Of a stretch of DNA of 64,000 nt, positions 55,705-64,000 are shown piece after piece. The first letter of the stretch is position 1, and each line of letters begins with the position of its first letter. A program made the position numbers and the translations under genes. The stretch spans positions 620,001-684,000 of the forward strand of contig JAAFJO010000001.1 of assembly GCA_013298145.1 (NCBI GenBank). Direction: 5' to 3'. Below the pieces are notes generated by a model. That model was not told where the DNA came from. It worked only from the letters and a program-made list of their open reading frames with translations, and searched no databases. Source of the stretch: Betaproteobacteria bacterium (GTDB taxonomy: Bacteria; Pseudomonadota; Gammaproteobacteria; Burkholderiales; Casimicrobiaceae).

Positions 55705-56548
55705 TTCGCGGCTGACCCGCTAAATCGCGAATCATTTCAACACTTTCAAAACCCGCTTCACGAAATAGCGCGGGCACAGATTCGCCCTGGTCGTAGCCAT
55801 GCTCGACGATAAGCAATCCGCCTTCGCGCAAATGCTTCTTTGCACCTGCAGCGAGTTCACGATAACTTTGCAACCCATCGCCGCGATCCTGCAAAGCGAG
55901 CCACGGCTCGAAGCGCAGATCGCCCTGAAACAGGTGTGGATCGTTCGGCACGATATAGGGCGGATTGCTGACGATGATGTCGAACTGGGCATCCTCAGCG
56001 ATCACGCTAAACCAATCACTTTCCAAGAACTCGATCTTCGCGCCCAGTGCGCTTGCGTTGGCGCGGGCAAGCGCGAGCGCGTCGCGCGAGATGTCGAGCG
56101 CAGTGACTTTGGCGTTTGGCAATTCAAGCGCGAGCGTGATGGCGATGCAGCCGGTGCCGGTTCCGATGTCGAGGATGCGTGGCGGCGGCTGCACGTCGAC
56201 GGAACCCGATCCCCACCCCGTCCCTCCCCTCGAAGGGGCGGGAGTCAGAGCGAGCACTTGTTCCACAAGCAATTCTGTTTCTGGCCGCGGGATCAAAGCG
56301 GCGGGCGAGCACTTAAATTCCCGACTATAAAACTCGCGATACCCGATGATGTAAGCAATGGGTTCACCAGCCGCTCGGCGCGATACAGCAAGGCGAAGCG
56401 CGCTCTCGTCGTCGGGTGCGATTTCGTGGTCATCATGGGCCGCGAGCCACGCGCTGCTTCGCGAAAGCACGTGCGACAGCAGCAAACGAACTTCTAAACG
56501 CGGCACAGCGTTCGATGCGAACTCGGTGATGAATTGACGAATGTTCAA
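55673..56548 (-). CDS. prmC: Peptide chain release factor N5-glutamine methyltransferase
   Basis: 291 residues. Methylates the Gln of the GGQ motif of release factors. SAM-binding ILDIGTGTGCIAITLALE and the NPPYI active-site motif (IVSNPPYIVPND) are present, as is the helical N-terminus. An unusual run of about 16 residues (TPAPSRGGTGWGSGSV) sits between the TELLVEQVLAL helix and the ILDIGTGTG strand, encoded by a palindromic repeat. prfA, the likely partner's gene, is nearby. Confidence 0.93.
   Translation of the reverse strand: MNIRQFITEFASNAVPRLEVRLLLSHVLSRSSAWLAAHDDHEIAPDDESALRLAVSRRAAGEPIAYIIGYREFYSREFKCSPAALIPRPETELLVEQVLALTPAPSRGGTGWGSGSVDVQPPPRILDIGTGTGCIAITLALELPNAKVTALDISRDALALARANASALGAKIEFLESDWFSVIAEDAQFDIIVSNPPYIVPNDPHLFQGDLRFEPWLALQDRGDGLQSYRELAAGAKKHLREGGLLIVEHGYDQGESVPALFREAGFESVEMIRDLAGQPRITRCKKQLLD
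56198..56256. repeat. CCCTCCCC-type palindrome inserted in prmC (copy P4)
   Basis: CCCTCCCCTCGAAGGGGCGGG (56222-56242) with flanking GGGGTGGGGATCGGG-type sequence, same family as P1 and the recG copy. Read in frame within prmC it adds a Gly/Ser/Pro-rich linker. Confidence 0.8.
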
Positions 56549-56713
56549 ACTGCCGCCGAAAACGGGTACGTGAAACGGAACAAGTTATTCGCTTAAAGCC
56601 AATATAGATTGGGGCAACCTGCGCAAAATAACGCTTAACAAGAAAATTATTTTTAGCCTGCTAGCCCAAATAAATTTGGCCTAAGACGATATTGCTATTT
56701 GCAAGACTCGAAA

Positions 56714-57526
56714 TCACTCAACCTTCGCGCCATCAGCAATCATTTGCTCGACCACGCCGCGCGCGGCATGCGCAAAGTCTTCACCATTGCTCGCGTAAAG
56801 CACAGAGCGCGATGCGTTGATCACCAAACCCGCACCTTTGATATCGCGACCCGCTTCAACCGTTGCTTTGAGATCGCCGCCCTGCGCGCCCACACCGGGC
56901 ACGAGAAGTGGCATGTCACCCACCACATAGCGAACATCCGCGATCACCTTCGGCACAGTCGCGCCGACAACAAGCGAAATGTTCTTATTGCCATTCCACT
57001 CGTTCGCGGCTTTTCGCGCGACGTGAATGTAGAGCGGCTTGCCGTCGATCAGGCGCTCTTGGAAGTCGGTCCCGCCGGCGTTTGAGGTGCGACACAAGAG
57101 GATCGTGCCACGATCGGCGTACTGTGTGAAAGGCGCGATCGAATCACCGCCCAAGTATGGATTTACAGTCACTGCATCCGCGTGGTATTGATCGAACGCC
57201 TCTTTCGCATAAAACGCGGCGGTCGATCCTACGTCGCCACGTTTCGCGTCCAGAATTACCGGAACATGTGGATACCGATCACGAATGTAGTCAATCGTTG
57301 CGCTCAATTGATCGAGCGCGCCCGCTGCAGCGAAGTGGGCGAACTGCGGTTTGAACGCGCAAACAATATCGGCAGTTGCATCGATGATCGCTTTGTTGAA
57401 CGCGAAAATGCCGTCAGGGCGCGATTGAAAGCGAGCAGGGAACCGCGATGGCTCCGGGTCTAAACCCACACAAACAAGAGACTTGGATCGTGCCCACGCG
57501 GCCTGAAGTTTTGTTGAGTAGTTCAT
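56714..57526 (-). CDS. pyrF: Orotidine 5'-phosphate decarboxylase (type 2)
   Basis: 270 residues from ATG 57526. Last step of UMP synthesis. The catalytic block VILDAKRGDVGSTAAFYA (Asp-Lys-Asp array) and VGLDPEPSRFP at the N-terminus are typical of the longer type 2 enzymes. LLVPGVGAQGGDL binds phosphate. The track start adds 14 residues without support. Confidence 0.95.
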   Translation of the reverse strand: MNYSTKLQAAWARSKSLVCVGLDPEPSRFPARFQSRPDGIFAFNKAIIDATADIVCAFKPQFAHFAAAGALDQLSATIDYIRDRYPHVPVILDAKRGDVGSTAAFYAKEAFDQYHADAVTVNPYLGGDSIAPFTQYADRGTILLCRTSNAGGTDFQERLIDGKPLYIHVARKAANEWNGNKNISLVVGATVPKVIADVRYVVGDMPLLVPGVGAQGGDLKATVEAGRDIKGAGLVINASRSVLYASNGEDFAHAARGVVEQMIADGAKVE

Positions 57527-57591
57527 GCGTTCTCGCTTTCTTATTGTCGTTTCAAAAAACCTTCGCATCGCGTAGGTACCGAAGTTGAAAA

Positions 57592-58671
57592 CTACGCGGT
57601 CTCCATCGAAGCCATTTGTTCTGCCTGATGCTCGCTACGGAGCGCATCCACCATATCGCCGATGTCGCCATCCATAATCATGTCGAGCTTGTAGAGCGTC
57701 AAATTGATGCGGTGATCCGTCATGCGGCCTTGTGGATAGTTATAGGTGCGAATGCGCTCGCTCCGGTCGCCGCTACCGACGAGCGATTTTCGCAACCCCG
57801 CTTCTTTGGCGTGCGCGGCCTCGCGCTCGCGCTCAAGCAGGCGCGAGGCGAGCACTTCCATCGCGCGCGCCTTGTTCGAATGTTGTGAGCGCCCATCCTG
57901 GCATTCAACCGTCACGCCGGTCGGGATATGCACGATGCGCACGGCCGAATCGGTTTTGTTGATGTGCTGACCGCCTGCACCGCTCGCGCGGAATGTATCG
58001 ATTCGCAAGTCCGACGGATTGATCGTGATGTCTTTCACCGGATCGGCTTCGGGAAGAATTGCCACCGTGCACGCGCTCGTGTGGATGCGGCCTTGCGCTT
58101 CCGTTTCCGGCACGCGCTGCACGCGATGGGTGCCCGATTCAAATTTCAACTTTGAATACGCACCCTGACCGATGATCCGCGCGATGACTTCTCGATAGCC
58201 GCCGAGTTCACTTTCGTTTGACGAAACAATCTCCACTTGAAAACGCTGACGTTCCGCGTAGCGCGTGTACATGCGCAACAAATCACCCGCAAAAATAGCC
58301 GACTCATCGCCACCCGTGCCTGCGCGAATCTCCAAAAAGATATTGCGCTCGTCGCTCGGGTCTTTCGGCAACAGAGCGACGGTTAACTCTTTGTCGATCG
58401 CATCAATCGCCTCCTTCGCGCTCGCGATTTCCTCTTGTGCCATTTCCTTCATGTCAGGATCGGCAAGCATTTCTTGCGCCGTTGCGAGGTCTTCCTCACG
58501 CGCCTTAAATTGCTTAAAGAGCGCCGCCACAGGTTCCAAATCGCTACGCTCTTTCGACAGCGCACGATAGCGATTCATATCGTTTACTACCGACGGATCG
58601 GCCAGCAACGACTCCACCTCCACCAAGCGGCGTTCGAGTTGTTCGAGTTTGATACGGAAACTGTCTTTCAT
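57592..58671 (-). CDS. prfA: Peptide chain release factor 1
   Basis: 359 residues. Recognises UAA/UAG and triggers peptide release. The GGQ motif ([18 protein letters not shown]) is near residue 230, and the helical N-terminus and basic [12 protein letters not shown]-like block ([12 protein letters not shown]) follow the family. Gene near prmC, whose product methylates the GGQ. Confidence 0.97.
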   Translation of the reverse strand: MKDSFRIKLEQLERRLVEVESLLADPSVVNDMNRYRALSKERSDLEPVAALFKQFKAREEDLATAQEMLADPDMKEMAQEEIASAKEAIDAIDKELTVALLPKDPSDERNIFLEIRAGTGGDESAIFAGDLLRMYTRYAERQRFQVEIVSSNESELGGYREVIARIIGQGAYSKLKFESGTHRVQRVPETEAQGRIHTSACTVAILPEADPVKDITINPSDLRIDTFRASGAGGQHINKTDSAVRIVHIPTGVTVECQDGRSQHSNKARAMEVLASRLLEREREAAHAKEAGLRKSLVGSGDRSERIRTYNYPQGRMTDHRINLTLYKLDMIMDGDIGDMVDALRSEHQAEQMASMETA

Positions 58672-58677
58672 GTCTCT

Positions 58678-59100
58678 TTATTTTTCTGTATTTGATGCTG
58701 GCGCTAGCCAGTTTTCAATTTGCAGCGCGGGAACCCGCATGAACTCACTCTCGTTGTTGGTGATGAGCGTGAGTCCTTCGCTGCGTGCGTGCGCTGCGAT
58801 GTGCAGATCATTGACGCCGATGGGCGTACCGGCCCGCTCTAGCGAGGCCCTGATCGCGCCATAGTGCGCGGACGCTTTCGCGCCGTACGGCAAGACTTCA
58901 AGGCGGCTACAAAAATCTTCAACGACCGAAAGATTTGCGTTTCTGCGTTCGCTTTTCTCCGCACCGTGCATGAGCTCCGACAGCGTAATCGATGAGATAG
59001 CCATTCGTCCCGCGTTCTCATTAAAGCGAACACGCGCGACTTCGGGGCGCTTTTTGATGACATAGATCACGATATTCGTGTCCAGAAGGTAGCGCAGCAT
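58678..59100 (-). CDS. vapC: VapC-type PIN domain toxin
   Basis: 140 residues. PIN-fold acidic residues: MLRYLLDTN (Asp7), SSITLSELMHG (Glu), GVNDLHIAAHA (Asp) and LITNNESEF. RNase toxin that typically cuts tRNA or rRNA. Seven bases follow the vapB stop, so the two form a toxin-antitoxin operon. It ends six bases before the prfA start. Confidence 0.92.
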   Translation of the reverse strand: MLRYLLDTNIVIYVIKKRPEVARVRFNENAGRMAISSITLSELMHGAEKSERRNANLSVVEDFCSRLEVLPYGAKASAHYGAIRASLERAGTPIGVNDLHIAAHARSEGLTLITNNESEFMRVPALQIENWLAPASNTEK

Positions 59101-59107
59101 GAGGCAG

Positions 59108-59341
59108 CTACAGCGTGTCGCGGTCGGCTTGCGTCTGCGATGCCCGCGTGTTCATGAAGTCATCGCTGACTGTTTCAGTGGCCGAGAAAAAGCTATCCCA
59201 CGACGCGCCAGCGGGCGCAATGATTCGCTCAACGCCGCGCGCACGCACGTCCACATGCTTCACGCCTTCCGGCATACGAAGCTCCGCCGGCAGGCGAACT
59301 GCTTGCGTGCGGTTGTTGGTGAAAACGGTGCTGGTTGGCAT
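59108..59341 (-). CDS. vapB: VapB-type antitoxin
   Basis: 77 residues. N-terminal AbrB-like swapped-hairpin part (TSTVFTNNRTQAVRLPAELRMPEGVKHVDVRARG) and a C-terminal part that would neutralise VapC (WDSFFSATETVSDDFMNTR). Binds its own promoter in known systems. First gene of vapBC. Confidence 0.9.
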   Translation of the reverse strand: MPTSTVFTNNRTQAVRLPAELRMPEGVKHVDVRARGVERIIAPAGASWDSFFSATETVSDDFMNTRASQTQADRDTL

Positions 59342-59375
59342 GGAAATCGAAGTTAGCGTGTGTGTATATAGCTCT

Positions 59376-59405
59376 AGTATAGCGCATCGCGCTTTTTTGC
59401 GTCAC
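59376..59405 (-). promoter_or_regulatory. Candidate vapBC promoter
   Basis: On the minus strand a -10-like TATACT (59376-59381) lies 18 bases after GTGACG (59400-59405). Overlapping AT-rich near-palindromes (CTAGAGCTATATA) could be the VapB operator. Confidence 0.4.
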
Positions 59406-59598
59406 GATGGACGGCTTGAGACGTTGTTGCGACCAGCACATTTCACTTGATCTCGTAGCGCTAACGGACGTCAGCAAGAGAAAGTGCGAAGCGACGAGAG
59501 ATTCACGGGCATGAGTATCAGATCACAATACTCACGGATTAGCGACACAACACAAGCGATCAATAAGTGCTGGAGATTGCGATAAAGCCTAAGCTTCG

Positions 59599-61089
59599 TT
59601 GCCTATCTCGCTTGAAAGATTTAGATTGACACACCATCTCGCGAACAGAGACGCCAGGAGCACGGAATGCATAGACGCTAAGCGTCGACGTCTCTTGCTC
59701 GCAAGCGCTGCTGCGGGCGCAACGATACTCGCCACACCATCGATAGCCCGTTCATGTCGCGTTGGTGACGTTGTGAAAAACGTGAGTCAGTTGGACTCAG
59801 TTGGCGTTGAGCGAGCTTTTTCGATCCATAACGTAGATGAACTGCGTGATGCACTTCGTCGCAGCGAAGGTTCCATTGCGATCGGTGGTGGGCGCTACAG
59901 TATGGGCGGTCAAACAGCGATTCGCTGCGGATCACACTTAGATATTCGTCCGCTCAATTCGGTGTTGAACTTTGACCCTGAAAATCGACGCATTCGAGTG
60001 CAGGCAGGTGCACGTTGGCGTGATCTGCAATCGTTGATCGATCCCTTCGGGTTGTCGATTCGTACGATGCAGAGTTATGCGAACTTCACAGTCGGCGGCT
60101 CGATCTCTGTAAATTGTCACGGTCGCTATGTGGGGCATGGCGCGATTGCTGAATCGATCGAATCGATGACGCTTTGCCTAGCCAACGGCGAGATCATCAG
60201 CACTTCGCGCGAGCAAAATCGGGACCTATTCGCCGCAGCAATCGGTGGCTACGGTGCGGTGGGTGCCATCGTTGACGCAACGCTACGCCTTGACACGAAC
60301 GAGAAGATTTCAAGGCATCTTCAAGCGCTACCGGTGAACGAATACTTTGATTGGGTGACATCGGAAGTGCTTCGAAGCAACTCAGCGGTTATGCACAACG
60401 CAGATCTGATGCCCGGTGCGTGGCGCACCGCAAGAGCGACGACGTGGCATCGCGCACCTACTGAGGCAACGCTTACAACGCCAGACCGACTTCAAGACCA
60501 GAATTCAAAGTATCTCGCGCAGCGAACGGCGATCAGCACTCTTGCGGGAAGCCGAATGGCTGATCGTGTTCGCGCAAAACTTCTTGACGAGAGCAACGCG
60601 CCACCGAAAACTATATGGCGAAACTACGAAGCAAGCCTTGACGTCGCATCGCTCGAACCATTTTCAAGAGAGCGACATTCGTTTGTGCTTGAGGAGTTTT
60701 TTGTTCCAGAGCGCAATGCTCGCCAGTTTGCGAACGCCCTTGCAACCTATCTGGAGACAAGTGCGTCCGGTACGTTGAATGTTTCGATACGGCACGCGCC
60801 GATGGATGAGCTCGCGCTAATGTCGTGGGCACGTGAAGCGGTGTTCTCATTTGTGCTCTACATTCGTGTCGGCACGAGCAAAGCTGCGCTTGAGGCGCAG
60901 GCACGCTGGGTGCGTGCACTCATTGACTTAGCGCTTTTGAACGATGGAACGTACTACTTACCCTACCGCCTTCACGCTACGACGAATCAATTCGTGCGTG
61001 CTTATCCCAATGCGTTGCAACTCAAACGAATACGAAATGAAGTCTCTGCGGAGCGATTCCTGAATACGCTTTGGGAAAAGTATCTTTAG
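59599..61089 (+). CDS. FAD-binding oxidoreductase (GlcD/gulonolactone oxidase-like), probably Tat-exported
   Basis: About 496 residues. A twin-Arg signal-like stretch (KRRRLLLASAAAGATILATPSIA) lies at about 28-52. The FAD-binding type 4 (PCMH) domain follows: SEGSIAIGGGRYSMGGQ, VGGSISVNCHGRYVGHGAI, GGYGAVGAIVDATLRLD. The C-terminal half is oxidase-like. The start is unclear: the track uses TTG 59599, and no ATG is in frame before the Tat motif; there is no obvious ribosome binding site. The acceptor substrate is unknown. Confidence 0.75.
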   Translation: MPISLERFRLTHHLANRDARSTECIDAKRRRLLLASAAAGATILATPSIARSCRVGDVVKNVSQLDSVGVERAFSIHNVDELRDALRRSEGSIAIGGGRYSMGGQTAIRCGSHLDIRPLNSVLNFDPENRRIRVQAGARWRDLQSLIDPFGLSIRTMQSYANFTVGGSISVNCHGRYVGHGAIAESIESMTLCLANGEIISTSREQNRDLFAAAIGGYGAVGAIVDATLRLDTNEKISRHLQALPVNEYFDWVTSEVLRSNSAVMHNADLMPGAWRTARATTWHRAPTEATLTTPDRLQDQNSKYLAQRTAISTLAGSRMADRVRAKLLDESNAPPKTIWRNYEASLDVASLEPFSRERHSFVLEEFFVPERNARQFANALATYLETSASGTLNVSIRHAPMDELALMSWAREAVFSFVLYIRVGTSKAALEAQARWVRALIDLALLNDGTYYLPYRLHATTNQFVRAYPNALQLKRIRNEVSAERFLNTLWEKYL

Positions 61090-61101
61090 CGCTTTTCGCA
61101 A

Positions 61102-63276
61102 CTACGCCTTCGCAAACTCCGTCCGATTCTGAATCCAACGCGCTAGAAAAGCCGTGCGATTAAAGCTGGGATCGGCTGAAATTTTGGTGGCGACGTCCCG
61201 CGCGGCTTCTACGAGATCAATGTCTTCTTCAATGTTGGCGTAACGCAATCCAGGTACGCCGGATTGGCGCGGGCCGAGAAGTTCGCCGGGGCCGCGAATG
61301 CGTAAGTCTTCTCTTGCGATAACGAAACCGTCGGTGGTTTCATAGATCACTTTGAGGCGTTGTTTGGCGGTGTCGGAGAGCTTGTCGGCGAAGAGCAAAA
61401 TGCAAGTGGAGGCTGCGCTGCCGCGTCCGACGCGACCGCGTAGCTGATGCAGTTGCGCGAGGCCGAATCGCTCGGCATGTTCGATCACCATCCAACTTGC
61501 GTTCGGTACATCGACGCCGACTTCGATGACGGTGGTGGATACCAGCACTTGAACCTCGTTTTCGATGAAGGCTTGCATGACTTCGGCCTTCTCGTCTGCT
61601 TTCATGCGCCCGTGCAAAAGTGCAACACGAACGTTTGGCATGATCATGACTAAATCTGCGTAGAGCGCGCTCGCGTCTTGCAGTTGCACTTCAAGTTTGT
61701 CGCTCTCTTCAATGAGAGGACAGACCCAATAGGCTTGCGCGCCTTGCTGCGCGGCTTTGTAAATTCGTTCCGCAATTTCCGCGCGACGTTGTTCTGAGAC
61801 GAGTTTCGTAACAATGGGTTGCCGTCCGCTTGGGATTTCGTCGATGACGGACACGTCGAGGTCGGCGTAGTAGCTCATTGCGAGCGAGCGCGGGATGGGC
61901 GTGGCGCTCAGCATTAAAGTGTGAGGGGCGAGTTGCTCCCTCCCCTTCAAGGGGAGGGTGGGGATGGGGTTGTCGTCTGGCTCGTTAAACCGGACGCCAT
62001 CTCCCTCACCCGCCCTTTGGGCACCCTCTCCCAGAGGGAGGGTTTTCGAGCGCAATTGCAACCGCTGCTCAACGCCAAATCGATGTTGTTCATCTACGAC
62101 TACCAAGGCCAATCGTGCAAACGACACTTTCTTCTGAAATAGCGCATGGGTGCCGATAGCGATTTGCGCTTCGCCACGCTTGCACTTGTCCTGCGCGGCT
62201 TTGAGCTCTGCCGTGGTGAGCGAGCCCGCGAGCCAGGTGAGCTGCACTGGTAGGTCTTTAAGCCAGTGTGTGAGTTTTCGGAAGTGCTGCTCCGCCAACA
62301 ATTCGGTCGGCGCCATGAACGCGACTTGATAGCCCGCCTCGATACAGGCGAGCGCTGCCAGTGCGGCAACGATTGTTTTCCCGCTGCCGACGTCGCCTTG
62401 AAGCAGGCGCGTCATCGGCACATCGCGAGTGAGATCGGCAAGCACATCGGAGACGGCGCGTTTCTGTGCGCTCGTGAGTGTGAACGACAGTCGCTGCATC
62501 ATCAAGGGCGAGATGAGCTGCGTAGGCGTAATCGATGGCGAGCTCTCGGCGGCGCGAAGTGTTTTCGCATCCTTGAGCGCGAGTTGCTGCGCAAGCAGTT
62601 CATCGAACTTGACGCGTCGCCACGCCGGATGATTTCGCGATTCCAGCGCGCCAATCGCGCTCACATCGGTGGGCTGATGGAGTGCTGCGAGCGCGTCGCT
62701 CCACGAAAGTAGTTGCAACGATTCACGAAATGGCGCGGGAAGCAGCTCGGCTTGCCAATCCCGTACTTTGAGGGCTTTGGTGGCGAGCGTGCGCAATGCC
62801 GCCTGCGGAATTCCGGCGGCAGATGGGTAAACAGCTGTAAGCGCTTCCCCCTCACTCGATTGAGGCTTAGCGTCCGTTTTCTTAAAAAGCGGATGAACTA
62901 TTTCTAACCCGTTCCGCCCTTCTCTAATTTCGCCGAAGACCCGAATGCTGTTGCCAATAGTGAGCGCTTTGACGATGTTGGGATAGAAGTTGAAATAGCG
63001 AAGCGTGAGGCGAGGCGTGAAGTGCGAGCTGCCGTCGTCATCACTTGCGCGAATCAGCGCAACAAATTGCCGACGCGGTCGAAACTGCGTCTCTGCAAAT
63101 TCCACCACGCCCTCGACGACCACCGACTCGCCGACCATTAAATCGCGCAACGCCACAACTCGCGTTTGGTCCTCGTAGCGCATCGGCAAATGCAACAAAC
63201 AATCGCGCAAGTGCGCAATCCGCAGTTTGGCAAGCTTGGGTCGCAAAGCGGGCGGTAAATACGTCTCTTCGTTCAT
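61102..63276 (-). CDS. recG: ATP-dependent DNA helicase RecG
   Basis: 724 residues. Drives branch migration of forks and Holliday junctions. N-terminal wedge (LPMRYEDQTR), helicase motif I LLQGDVGSGKTIVAALAAL, II VVVDEQHRFGVEQR, III SATPIPRSLAMS, IV-VI VALLHGRMKADEK and RVGRGSAASTCIL are intact, with the end GPGELLGPRQSGVPGLRYANI. Between motifs II and III, directly after QRLQLRSK, are about 40 extra residues (such as LPLGEGAQRAGEGDGV) where other RecG have a short loop. That insert is encoded by a palindromic repeat. Confidence 0.95.
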   Translation of the reverse strand: MNEETYLPPALRPKLAKLRIAHLRDCLLHLPMRYEDQTRVVALRDLMVGESVVVEGVVEFAETQFRPRRQFVALIRASDDDGSSHFTPRLTLRYFNFYPNIVKALTIGNSIRVFGEIREGRNGLEIVHPLFKKTDAKPQSSEGEALTAVYPSAAGIPQAALRTLATKALKVRDWQAELLPAPFRESLQLLSWSDALAALHQPTDVSAIGALESRNHPAWRRVKFDELLAQQLALKDAKTLRAAESSPSITPTQLISPLMMQRLSFTLTSAQKRAVSDVLADLTRDVPMTRLLQGDVGSGKTIVAALAALACIEAGYQVAFMAPTELLAEQHFRKLTHWLKDLPVQLTWLAGSLTTAELKAAQDKCKRGEAQIAIGTHALFQKKVSFARLALVVVDEQHRFGVEQRLQLRSKTLPLGEGAQRAGEGDGVRFNEPDDNPIPTLPLKGREQLAPHTLMLSATPIPRSLAMSYYADLDVSVIDEIPSGRQPIVTKLVSEQRRAEIAERIYKAAQQGAQAYWVCPLIEESDKLEVQLQDASALYADLVMIMPNVRVALLHGRMKADEKAEVMQAFIENEVQVLVSTTVIEVGVDVPNASWMVIEHAERFGLAQLHQLRGRVGRGSAASTCILLFADKLSDTAKQRLKVIYETTDGFVIAREDLRIRGPGELLGPRQSGVPGLRYANIEEDIDLVEAARDVATKISADPSFNRTAFLARWIQNRTEFAKA
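61933..62050. repeat. CCCTCCCC-type palindromic repeat inserted in recG (copy P3)
   Basis: Includes the perfect hairpin CCCTCCCCTT-C-AAGGGGAGGG (61938-61958), followed by GGGGATGGGGTT, nearly the same as copy P1 between slipin and rtcB, and ends with a second C/G-rich arm (CCCTCTCCCAGAGGGAGGG). About 117 bases, a multiple of three, and free of stops in the recG frame. Confidence 0.88.
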
Positions 63277-63314
63277 GGACTTCGCAACTCGCTTAAGCGA
63301 GTTGCGACTGATAT

Positions 63315-63352
63315 CTCCCCTCTACCTCGGGGAGAGGGGTCGGGGGTGAGGG
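63315..63352. repeat. CCCTCTCC-type palindrome upstream of recG (copy P5)
   Basis: CCCCTCT...AGAGGGG arms (63317-63339) followed by GTCGGGGGTGAGGGA. Lies in the divergent promoter region of recG and the next gene. Confidence 0.7.
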
Positions 63353-63516
63353 ATGACCGAAGGGAATGGCGGTAGCGCTTTTCACGCGTGTGAGTTTATC
63401 CACACGTCATGTAAAGGTTCATTCAGACAGCTTGTGTTTGTATGCGCGTACAGATAGAAATCTCTAAATCAAAGAAAACTGTCGCGCACTTCGCGCCGCC
63501 GACTCCGGGAATCTCA

Positions 63517-64000
63517 ATGAACCGTCTATTTATTGCTGGCCTGCTTGCATTCGCGAGCATCGCCACGCCTTTCGCCAAACTCCCTGCGCTTGCTGAATCA
63601 CGCCCCGCACACGAGGCGATCAACATCGACGAACAGCAAGCCTTCCTAGTTCGCGCGAAAGGCGCGGTCACCGCGAAGGATTTTGTCGAGAATGTTTTCT
63701 GCGAAGTTGAAGGCGTTCGTTCGGTCAACACCGTCCGTGTGATCGGCGGCAAACGCAAAGAGGAATTGCTACAAGCCGCTGGAATCAGCAATCCAGAAAA
63801 CTGGATCGCATTCCGCTGCACGCAAAATTTTCCAAGCGGCGCGGATGTGATCATCCGTTGGGATTCGAAAGCAGACACCTTTCAAGCGGCTGACTATTTG
63901 CGCTTCAAAGTGCGCACTGGCGAATGGCTTGAATTCACCTGTATGCGCGAAAACCAGGGCGCCGACTGCAATCCGTTTGGCACGGCATCGTTTCAGTTTC
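63517..64000 (+). CDS. Alpha-2-macroglobulin family protein, N-terminal fragment (cut by window edge)
   Basis: Open frame to the right edge, so it is not in the ORF track. From ATG 63517 the product begins with a signal peptide (RLFIAGLLAFASIATPFAKLPALA). It continues with INIDEQQAFLVRAKG, FVENVFCEVEGVRSVNTVRVIGG, FPSGADVIIRW and LEFTCMRENQGADCNPFG, wording seen in the N-terminal parts of bacterial alpha-2-macroglobulin-like proteins (YfhM/YfaS type), periplasmic protease traps. About 161 residues are visible. An in-frame ATG at 63442 is an alternative start but would bury the signal peptide. Confidence 0.7.
   Translation, partial: MNRLFIAGLLAFASIATPFAKLPALAESRPAHEAINIDEQQAFLVRAKGAVTAKDFVENVFCEVEGVRSVNTVRVIGGKRKEELLQAAGISNPENWIAFRCTQNFPSGADVIIRWDSKADTFQAADYLRFKVRTGEWLEFTCMRENQGADCNPFGTASFQF

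Noticed and set aside
63423-63878. 151-aa minus-strand ORF at the right end
   Set aside because: Opposite strand carries a signal peptide and alpha-2-macroglobulin-like motifs that run off the window.

Overview
The window looks like a chromosomal segment of a betaproteobacterium, probably Burkholderiales-like. The evidence is the typical recN-nadK / hrcA order, the birA-coaX-SPOR block, purEK, prfA, an OxyR-katG-dps group, a Liv-type transporter tied to an acyl-CoA synthetase, and several families of short palindromic repeats. GC content looks moderate. No rRNA, CRISPR array, prophage or insertion sequence was seen. The species cannot be named from the sequence alone.

Layout. 1-6.4 kb: 5' part of recN (minus, runs off the left edge), nadK, hrcA, ferrochelatase, a patatin-like lipoprotein and a secreted alpha/beta hydrolase. 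6.6-12.3 kb: a B12-binding radical SAM enzyme, an unknown lipoprotein, small proteins, a TatD-family hydrolase and a DUF2059 protein. 12.4-18.7 kb: an RNA-repair locus. rtcR (minus) faces a near-perfect sigma-54 promoter, which is followed by a structured leader holding a complete tRNA-shaped gene and a shorter tRNA-like element, then slipin, rtcB, a zinc-ribbon protein and a protein of unknown function. 18.7-22.9 kb: housekeeping genes ending in birA-coaX-SPOR. 23.1-31.1 kb: acyl-CoA synthetase plus a complete branched-chain-type ABC transporter, preceded by a TetR-like palindrome, then a gamma carbonic anhydrase. 31.3-39 kb: a TonB-dependent receptor with a His-rich small protein; dps, katG and oxyR; a phospholipase-D-like protein. 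39.3-53.8 kb: ppc, an NTF2-like protein, LtrA, purK/purE, a soluble lytic transglycosylase, an NDUFA9-like protein, a hydrolase, a TauE-type permease and a DUF5672/SEC-C/TPR/glycosyltransferase fusion. 53.9-64 kb: ychF, a YqiA-like esterase, prmC, pyrF, prfA, vapBC, an FAD oxidase, recG and the start of an alpha-2-macroglobulin-like gene that runs off the right edge.

The most interesting system is the RtcR/RtcB locus. RtcR of Salmonella is known to be activated by broken tRNA ends. Here the RtcR-controlled transcript itself appears to begin with tRNA-like RNA. The tRNA has a full cloverleaf and encoded CCA, but C instead of the near-invariant U33. The operon lacks rtcA and a Ro60 gene within the window.

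The second theme is repeats. A CAGATT-rich inverted-repeat family with perfect arms up to 30 bp occurs four times. A CCCTCCCC-type palindrome family lies in intergenic spaces and has also been inserted in frame inside recG and prmC. Coordinates are from the supplied ORF track, with starts moved where a ribosome binding site or family alignment supports it. Functions are by recognition of motifs, without database searches.
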